From assembly GCA_946481495.1 (NCBI GenBank), contig CAMLNW010000078.1, forward strand, positions 1-10,915: DNA of 10,915 nucleotides, written 5' to 3'. Both the position numbers and the translations under genes were made by a program. This DNA is from an uncultured Actinomycetes bacterium (GTDB lineage: Bacteria; Actinomycetota; Thermoleophilia; Solirubrobacterales; Thermoleophilaceae). Positions within the stretch are counted from its first letter, which is position 1; each line of letters starts with the position of its first letter. The notes under the pieces are model-generated. The model made no database searches and was not told where the DNA came from. It saw only the letters and a program-made list of their open reading frames with translations. This document shows positions 6,371 through 10,915 of this stretch, piece after piece.

Positions 6371-7873
6371 CTACCCAGCGCTCTCGGCCGGCGGCGCCCA
6401 GCCGCCGAACACCCGCCCCAGCTCCTGCGCCGCCGCGATCGAGACGTGGTCGCGTCCCGGGCCCGCCGCCACCTGCACCCCGAGCGGCAGCCCGTCGCTG
6501 TTCAACCCGAGCGGGACCTGCGTCACCGGAACCGCGGCAAGGTTGAGCACCGCCATCGGCTGCACCCACCAGACGCGCCCGACCGTGCCGCCGTGGCGCG
6601 GGGCGACGGAGGGGTAGGGGGGATGCAGCAGCACGCCGTCGCCGATCGTCGCCTGAACCTCCTCCGCGAACGCCCGGCCCCAGGCGATCATCTTGCGCGC
6701 GCGGCGCGGGAAGCGGTTCGAGAACGCCCACTCGGCGGCGAGCAGCATCCGCGTCGGCGTCGTGTGCGGACCGCTCCGCGCTAACAGGCCGCGCAGCGTC
6801 ACCGGGTCCGCTCCCTCGCCGGTGAGCAACGCGCGCAGTCCTACCTCGTCGTCGGCGAGCGCGGCGAGGTACGGCTCATAGGCCTTCCGCATCGAGCGCA
6901 GCGAGACGCGCTCGATCGTCGCGCCGGCCGCCGCCAGGGCGCCCGCCGCCTGCTCGCGCGCCGCGGTCAGGTCGCGCGCCAGCGGGCGACTGAGGCTGTA
7001 GTCGCTGACCAGTACCCGCAGCCCGTCCAGCGACACCGCCGCCGGGTCGCCCAGCTCCATCTCGCGCGCGACCGGATCGGTCCCGTCCGGTCCCGCCAGG
7101 ATCCGCAGCAGCGGCATCAGATCCTCCGCCCGCCGGGCCAGCGGCCCGTTGACCACCATCCGTGTCACCTCCCCGTGCGGCGGCGGCCAGGCGCCGGTGA
7201 TCGGCACCAGACCGAGCGAGGGCTTGTGGCCGAACACCCCATTAAAGAACGCTGGCCCGCGGATCGACCCGCCGACGTCGGAGCCGAGCCCGAACGGTGA
7301 CCCGCCCGCGCCGATCGCCGCACCCTCGCCGCCCGACGACCCGCCGGCGATCCGCTCGTGGTCATACGGGTTGCACGTCCGCCCGTAGACCCGGTTGTCC
7401 GACTCGATCCAGAGACAGACCTCCGACGTGTTCGTCAGCCCGAGCACGATCGCGCCCGCGTCGATCAACCGCTGAGCGACAGGCGCCGTCGTCTCCGCCC
7501 GCGCCTCCCGCCGCGCCAGCACCCCCGCGCAGTTTGGCATCCCCGCCACGGCGATCGACTCCTTGATCGTGCACGGCACACCCAGCAGCGGCGGCAGCTC
7601 CTCACCCGCGCTGGCCGCCGCCACCCGCGCATCCGCCGCGTCCGCCGCCACCCGCGCATCCGCCGCGTCCGCCTCCGCCCGCGCGTCCGCATAGCGAGGC
7701 ACTACCACCGCGTTGATCGTCGGATTCACCCGCTCCAACAGCTCGATGTGAGCGTCGATCACCGCCCGCGAGCTCACCCGCCCCGCCCGAATCGCCCCCG
7801 CGATCTCCATCGCCGACGCCCGCAGCGTCCACGCCACCTCGTCCCCGGCCCTGTTCACCATCCCCGTCGCCAT
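6371..7873 (-). CDS. Amidase (amidase signature family)
   Basis: This 500-residue protein belongs to the amidase signature family, which hydrolyses amide bonds (and sometimes esters) through a Ser-cisSer-Lys triad. K104 lies in GVPCTIKES, S179 in the Gly/Ser-rich GGSSGGEGAAIG stretch, and S203 in GSDVGGSIRGPA. The spacings of 75 and 24 residues equal those of mammalian FAAH (K142, S217, S241 from memory), and the RTCNPYDHERIAGGSSGG region is FAAH-like. The enzyme therefore looks catalytically complete; the substrate is unknown. There is no signal peptide, so it is likely cytoplasmic. Residues about 63-86 contain a 9-residue unit (DARVAADAA) in tandem, encoded by a DNA repeat. The ATG at 7873 has only a weak upstream GGTCGAG with no spacing; the next in-frame ATG (residue 5) is possible. 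It probably forms an operon with the SRPBCC gene downstream and diverges from the small membrane genes. Confidence 0.92.
   Translation of the reverse strand: MATGMVNRAGDEVAWTLRASAMEIAGAIRAGRVSSRAVIDAHIELLERVNPTINAVVVPRYADARAEADAADARVAADAADARVAAASAGEELPPLLGVPCTIKESIAVAGMPNCAGVLARREARAETTAPVAQRLIDAGAIVLGLTNTSEVCLWIESDNRVYGRTCNPYDHERIAGGSSGGEGAAIGAGGSPFGLGSDVGGSIRGPAFFNGVFGHKPSLGLVPITGAWPPPHGEVTRMVVNGPLARRAEDLMPLLRILAGPDGTDPVAREMELGDPAAVSLDGLRVLVSDYSLSRPLARDLTAAREQAAGALAAAGATIERVSLRSMRKAYEPYLAALADDEVGLRALLTGEGADPVTLRGLLARSGPHTTPTRMLLAAEWAFSNRFPRRARKMIAWGRAFAEEVQATIGDGVLLHPPYPSVAPRHGGTVGRVWWVQPMAVLNLAAVPVTQVPLGLNSDGLPLGVQVAAGPGRDHVSIAAAQELGRVFGGWAPPAESAG
7617..7690 (-). repeat. 27-bp tandem repeat inside the amidase gene
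   Basis: Two perfect 27-bp copies occupy 7617-7643 and 7644-7670, followed by a degenerate partial third copy to about 7690. The unit is nine codons, so copy-number changes stay in frame. The protein reads DARAEADAA-DARVAADAA-DARVAA, lengthening the Ala-rich helix between the N-terminal helices and the catalytic Lys segment. Most family members have a shorter segment here, as I recall it. Confidence 0.85.
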
Positions 7874-7946
7874 CTCGACCAGACGCTAGTCGACGCAAAG
7901 CCGTTGCTCCCGCAGCGTCGCCTGTTACACAGGCACTGCTTGGATC
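7874..7946. promoter_or_regulatory. Divergent intergenic region with a small inverted repeat
   Basis: These 73 nt separate the amidase start (- strand) from the first small membrane gene (+ strand), so promoters for both directions should lie here or slightly inside the genes. CCTGT-TAC-ACAGG (7921-7933) is a perfect inverted repeat with 5-bp arms, 13 nt before the + strand ATG, where an operator could sit. TTGCTC (7904-7909) with TACACA (7926-7931), 16 nt apart, is a poor sigma-70-like candidate. No convincing promoter is visible; the arms are short enough to occur by chance. Confidence 0.3.
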
Positions 7947-8162
7947 ATGGGCGTGAGTCTGAGCTACATCGCGATGATCTTCGGTCTTCCCCCGCTCGGA
8001 GGCATCTACTGGGCGAGCGGTCTTGTCGTGGCGGGCATTTGGGCTAAGTGGCCTGTGGCCAAGGCACGGCGGCGTGCGGAGCTTGGGGCAGCGTCGGCGA
8101 CGCTCGCTCTAGGCGCTTTCGCAGCGGTCCTGCTGCTTGGTAAGGTATGTATATATGCATAA
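7947..8162 (+). CDS. Small membrane protein of unknown function
   Basis: This 71-residue protein has two hydrophobic segments, about residues 8-32 (YIAMIFGLPPLGG and on) and about 48-66 (ATLALGAFAAVLLLG). A basic connector (AKARRRAE) separates them and would be cytoplasmic by the positive-inside rule. I do not recognise a family. Codon use is less C-ending than in the flanking enzyme genes, and base composition falls towards its 3' end (TATGTATATATGCATAA). The ATG at 7947 lacks a clear ribosome site; GTG at 7953 is an alternative. Its stop overlaps the ATG of the next gene by 8 nt, so the two are probably translated together. It stands as a likely gene mainly because of the membrane-protein pattern and the coupled neighbour. 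Confidence 0.6.
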   Translation: MGVSLSYIAMIFGLPPLGGIYWASGLVVAGIWAKWPVAKARRRAELGAASATLALGAFAAVLLLGKVCIYA

Positions 8163-8448
8163 GGATCATCCCGAATATCCCAAAGACGCTCTCGACACGC
8201 TGGGCGACAGGACGACGTACGTCACCATGTGCGTTCTGGGGTTTATCGCAGTAGTGGTCTCGCTTGAGTTCGACGACCCTGCCTTGCTGGCGATCGGCTG
8301 GATCTGTGTGACGCTCCCGCTTACGTTCGTCTTAGGGCTGATGAGATATGTCTGGCATCGGCGTCGGTACGCGCGCAGGGCGCGAGCGAAGCCTTCCGAG
8401 GACGACGCCAGGTCGCGCTATGTGGCGCCCAGTACCCGCCGCACGTAG
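8155..8448 (+). CDS. Small two-helix membrane protein with basic C-terminal tail, unknown function
   Basis: From the ATG at 8155 this gives 97 residues. A polar N-terminus (MHKDHPEYPKD) precedes two hydrophobic segments, about 22-37 (VTMCVLGFIAVVVSL) and about 44-63 (LLAIGWICVTLPLTFVLGL). An Arg-rich tail (WHRRRYARRARAK) then predicts both ends inside. The frame also opens at TTG 8137, but the ATG is preceded by GGTAAGG at 8139-8145 with 9-nt spacing and gives the more natural start. It overlaps the preceding small gene by 8 nt. Its last 31 nt are antisense to the end of the lactone oxidase gene. No family is recognised. The local AT-rich stretch around 8145-8185 is unlike the rest of the window and might mark foreign origin, though it is short. 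Confidence 0.65.
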   Translation: MHKDHPEYPKDALDTLGDRTTYVTMCVLGFIAVVVSLEFDDPALLAIGWICVTLPLTFVLGLMRYVWHRRRYARRARAKPSEDDARSRYVAPSTRRT

Positions 8449-9761
8449 CCGTTGGCGAACACACCGCCCGGATCGAGCCGCCGCCGCACCGTCTGGAAGC
8501 GCTCCCACTCCGGATAGCGCGGCGCCAGCGTCGCCGTAGTCTGGAAGTGGCGCTTGCCCCAGTGCGGCCGCCCGCCAAAGCCGTTCATGACCTCCTCGAC
8601 CGCGCGGAAGTACGGCTCCCACTCCATGCCGCGGTACATGTGGACCGCGATGTAACAGGTCTCGCGGCCGCCAGCCGGGCTCAGGAAGGCGTCGTCGGGA
8701 GCTACGAACCGCACCTCGATCGGAAACGGCACCGCGAAGTCTGGCCGCGACGTGACTTCGAGCACGGCGCGCACCGCCTCGACCGCCCGCTCACGCGGCA
8801 GCGCGTACTCCATCTCGGTAAAGCGCACTAGTCGCGGTGAGGCGAAGATGCGGTAGGAGCGGTCGACCCGCCGTGTCGTTCCCGACGCGCGCGCCAGCAG
8901 CCGGTTGATCGACGGAATCAGCCTCGGCGCTCGCCGCCCCGCTGCGCACGCCAGCCCGAAGACGTGGTTGCGCAGCAGCACGTCATCCACCCACGCACGC
9001 GCGCGCGAGGGCGGCTCGGGCGCCTGGTCGACGCGTCGGTTGGTCCGTGTAAGCGCCAGCTCGCTGTGCGGGAAGACGTAGAACTCGAAGTGCTCGGCGC
9101 CATCGACCAGATCGTCGACCCGGCCCAGCACCTCCTCCAGCGGCGCCGTCGCATCGACTCCCTCGAGCGTGAACGCCGGCACCGCCTGAAGCGTCACCGC
9201 CGTCACGACGCCGAGCGCGCCGACGCTCACGCGCGCCGCCCGCCAGGCGTCCGGATCGTCGTGCTCCGACACCTTCACCAGCGAGCCGGCGCCGGTCACC
9301 ACCTCCACCTCCTGCAACCCCGCCGACAGATTCTGCAGCCGTGACCCCGTCCCATGCGTCCCGGTCGCCGTCGCGCCGGCGATCGACTGGACGTCGATGT
9401 CGCCGAGGTTCTCGAGCGCCAGCCCGTGCGCCCACAGCGCCTCGCTCAGCTCATTCAGCGAGATCCCCGCCTCCACCCGCGCCAGTCCGCTCGTGCTGTC
9501 GACCTCCAGCACCCGCCGCATCCGGTCGAGTCGCAGCAGCGTTCCGTCGGTCAGCGCTGTGTCGGTGAACGAGTGCCCGGCGCCGGCGACCCGTACGACC
9601 CGACCCGCATCGCGTGCGCGTCCGACGGCCTCGGCGACCTCGGTCGTCGTCGCCGGATGCTCGATCGCCGCCGGCCGGCAAGCCTGGTCGCCCGCCCAGT
9701 TGCGCCACTCGCCGGATCCGATCGACCTCGCCCCGCCCTGGCCCGCTCGACCGAGCGCCAC
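8418..9761 (-). CDS. FAD-linked sugar-1,4-lactone / alditol oxidase family oxidoreductase
   Basis: This 447-residue protein has the two-domain layout of the family that includes L-gulono-1,4-lactone and D-arabinono-1,4-lactone oxidases and bacterial alditol oxidase. WRNWAGDQ near residue 19 is a family opening. In AGAGHSFTDTALTDG, H63 corresponds to the histidine that carries covalent FAD in characterised members. GDIDVQSIAGATATGTHGTG (about 120-139) continues the FAD-binding domain. The substrate domain has EVRF (E349, R351, matching an E-x-R pair in alditol oxidase from memory) and HWGK (400-403). It would oxidise a sugar lactone or polyol; the exact substrate and the electron acceptor (oxygen or a carrier) cannot be read from sequence. 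The start is GTG, 3 nt after the DoxX stop, with GAGG 9 nt upstream, which suggests co-transcription with DoxX and the hydrolase. No export signal is seen. Confidence 0.9.
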   Translation of the reverse strand: MALGRAGQGGARSIGSGEWRNWAGDQACRPAAIEHPATTTEVAEAVGRARDAGRVVRVAGAGHSFTDTALTDGTLLRLDRMRRVLEVDSTSGLARVEAGISLNELSEALWAHGLALENLGDIDVQSIAGATATGTHGTGSRLQNLSAGLQEVEVVTGAGSLVKVSEHDDPDAWRAARVSVGALGVVTAVTLQAVPAFTLEGVDATAPLEEVLGRVDDLVDGAEHFEFYVFPHSELALTRTNRRVDQAPEPPSRARAWVDDVLLRNHVFGLACAAGRRAPRLIPSINRLLARASGTTRRVDRSYRIFASPRLVRFTEMEYALPRERAVEAVRAVLEVTSRPDFAVPFPIEVRFVAPDDAFLSPAGGRETCYIAVHMYRGMEWEPYFRAVEEVMNGFGGRPHWGKRHFQTTATLAPRYPEWERFQTVRRRLDPGGVFANGYVRRVLGAT

Positions 9762-9764
9762 GGG

Positions 9765-10121
9765 CTACCGCCTCGCGGCGTGCGCCCAGGCGATCGCCAG
9801 TGCTTGCAGCGGCAGCCGCGCCAGCAGGGCCGCCCGCCCGCCGGGCACCTTTGGATAGCGCTCGGGATGGAACGCCATGTGCACGTTCGCCGGGAAGACG
9901 GCGACCAGCGTCGCGATGCTCCAGAGGCTCGCTGCCCGCCGTGTCCGCGCATGCAGCACGCCGGCGCCGCCCGCGATCTCGGCGACCCCGCTCGCGTAGA
10001 CGAGCGCGCGCTTGGCTGGCAGCGCGTCGGGCACGATCGACTCGTACGTCCGCGGGATCACGAAATGCATGATCCCCATGAAGATGAAGAACCCCCCGAA
10101 TGTGCGTGCGGCGCGTGACAT
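9765..10121 (-). CDS. DoxX-like family membrane protein
   Basis: This 118-residue protein has four hydrophobic segments, about residues 9-24, 37-57, 63-83 and 98-115, the usual DoxX-like topology and length. Family-like features are the first helix (GGFFIFMGIMHFVIP), a second helix with EIAGGAGVL, and the FPANVHMAFHPERYP loop after helix three followed by ARLPLQALAIAWA. The broader DoxX family takes its name from a subunit of the thiosulfate:quinone oxidoreductase of Acidianus, and a mycobacterial DoxX acts in a membrane oxidoreductase complex; the role of this short subgroup is not established. It lies 34 nt after the hydrolase and 3 nt before the lactone oxidase, all on one strand. That placement hints at a membrane redox partner for the flavoenzyme. 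No clear ribosome site precedes the ATG, so coupling to the hydrolase is possible. Confidence 0.85.
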   Translation of the reverse strand: MSRAARTFGGFFIFMGIMHFVIPRTYESIVPDALPAKRALVYASGVAEIAGGAGVLHARTRRAASLWSIATLVAVFPANVHMAFHPERYPKVPGGRAALLARLPLQALAIAWAHAARR

Positions 10122-10155
10122 CGGCGCGGCGATGCTACACCGCCCGCCGAATGGC

Positions 10156-10915
10156 TCAGGCGCTTGCCGCTTCGGCGTCCTGTGCGACCAACCGCGCCCG
10201 AACCCGCCTGCCGTTGTGGGTCGCGGCGTCGGTGTCCGCCACGAACTCCGTCACGAGCTCCGCGAAGCGGAGCGGATCGTCGAGCTGCGGGAAGTGGCCG
10301 GCCCCCTCGAAGATCTCCAGCCGGCTGTGCGGCAGCAGCGCGTGTGCGCCGCGACCGTGCTCGACGGGGATGATCGGATCGCGGTCGCCCCAGACGATCA
10401 ACGTCGGCAGGTCGGCCGCCAGGTAGAGCCGGTCGGTCGCCGTCACGCGCTGGCCGAGTGGGCTGATCACCGAGCGCACCGTGCGCACGAAGGCGGCGCG
10501 CCGCTCGGTGTCCCCGAGCGAGGCGACGCCGCGCGACACCTCCGCCAGATCCGCGCCCGGCTTGAAGCCGAGCCGCCCGATCAGGCCCGCGACCGCCGTG
10601 CCCGCTTCGATCAGCGGTCGTGCCGTCAGCAGCGGCAGCACCTGTTCGGCGAACGGCAGCGCAGCACTGCGGATCAGCGGGCTGACCTCGCGCCCGAGGC
10701 CGCCGCTGCCGACCAGCACGAGCCGCTCGACCATGTCGGGGAACTGGTAGGCGAACTGCATCGCCACGCCACCGCCGAGCGAGTGCCCGACGACCGTCGC
10801 GCGCTCGACCTCGAGCACGTGCAGCAGGTCGCGCATCACGCAGGCGTGGCCGCCGAGCGAATGGTCGCCGCGTTGACGGTCGGACTCGCCGTGGCCCGGC
10901 AGGTCGGGTGCAATC
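10156..10915 (-). CDS. Alpha/beta hydrolase (N-terminus beyond window)
   Basis: The frame is open to the window edge, giving 252 residues from base 10914 and lacking the true start; the GTG at 10839 is internal to a good domain match. Numbered from the first visible residue, APDLPGHGESD (2-12) is the usual strand-4 loop. VVGHSLGGG (41-49) holds the nucleophile S45, WGDRDPIIP gives the acid D179, and EGAGHFPQLDDP gives the base H207. The triad is intact. A helical cap lies between about residues 75 and 160, as in esterases, C-C hydrolases and lactonases of this fold. The C-terminal tail (NGRRVRARLVAQDAEAASA) extends beyond the last core helix. It is the first visible gene of a run with DoxX (34-nt gap) and the lactone oxidase, so a lactone or ester substrate is plausible but unproven. 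Confidence 0.9.
   Translation of the reverse strand, partial: IAPDLPGHGESDRQRGDHSLGGHACVMRDLLHVLEVERATVVGHSLGGGVAMQFAYQFPDMVERLVLVGSGGLGREVSPLIRSAALPFAEQVLPLLTARPLIEAGTAVAGLIGRLGFKPGADLAEVSRGVASLGDTERRAAFVRTVRSVISPLGQRVTATDRLYLAADLPTLIVWGDRDPIIPVEHGRGAHALLPHSRLEIFEGAGHFPQLDDPLRFAELVTEFVADTDAATHNGRRVRARLVAQDAEAASA

Noticed and set aside
7358..8047. + strand frame of 229 codons opposite the amidase start
   Set aside because: Arg/His/Pro-rich shadow covering the amidase N-terminal region, with no recognisable protein pattern.
7947..8448. The two small membrane ORFs as one gene broken by a frameshift
   Set aside because: Each has its own pair of hydrophobic segments, and the second has an ATG preceded by GGTAAGG. 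An 8-nt overlap is normal for coupled genes.
9354..10118. + strand frame of 254 codons opposite the lactone oxidase and DoxX genes
   Set aside because: Arg/His/Pro-rich shadow of two well-recognised - strand genes.
1..10915. Mobile element, phage, CRISPR or tRNA signals
   Set aside because: No transposase or integrase motifs, terminal inverted repeats, regularly spaced repeats or tRNA-like folds were found by eye.

Overview
The window is GC-rich and dense with genes. It most likely comes from a high-GC actinobacterium. The first gene's opening (RYELVSP, followed by repeated SDDGSRV-type propeller strands) resembles large secreted proteins I associate with Thermoleophilia/Solirubrobacterales (Solirubrobacter, Conexibacter and relatives). 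That placement is recollection plus inference, not a search result. No RNA gene, CRISPR array, transposase, integrase or attachment site is visible.

Region 1 (1-5822, + strand) holds two large exported-type proteins whose genes overlap as ATGA, so they are probably translationally coupled. The first, cut at its 5' end by the window edge, has the tail of a fibronectin type III domain, a beta-propeller with nine recognisable blade-start motifs, a Pro/Gly/Ser linker with a short Cys pair, and a basic beta-rich C-terminal domain. The second (1097 aa) has a signal peptide, a DUF11-like N-terminal domain, four tandem modules of about 210 residues with a repeated four-cysteine framework, and a Lys/Arg-rich tail. 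The modules alternate in type (A-B-A-B), suggesting duplication of a two-module unit. This pair is the least explained and most interesting part of the window.

Region 2 (5823-7873) is read on the - strand and converges on region 1 across a perfect 9-bp hairpin that may terminate both sides. An amidase-signature enzyme with an intact Lys-Ser-Ser triad is followed 31 nt later by an SRPBCC/START-like protein, a likely two-gene operon. The amidase carries a 27-bp tandem repeat that lengthens a surface helix by whole 9-residue units.

Region 3 (7874-8448, + strand) starts in a short divergent intergenic region with a small inverted repeat. It encodes two overlapping small membrane proteins of unknown function. 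The second overlaps the 3' end of the next - strand gene by 31 nt.

Region 4 (8418-10915, - strand) is a tight run transcribed as alpha/beta hydrolase (5' end cut by the window), DoxX-like membrane protein, then sugar-1,4-lactone/alditol oxidase-type flavoprotein, with gaps of 34 and 3 nt. It reads as a small redox operon in which the flavoenzyme oxidises a sugar lactone or polyol. The hydrolase could act on a lactone or ester, and DoxX could link to the membrane, but these links are inferred from context only.
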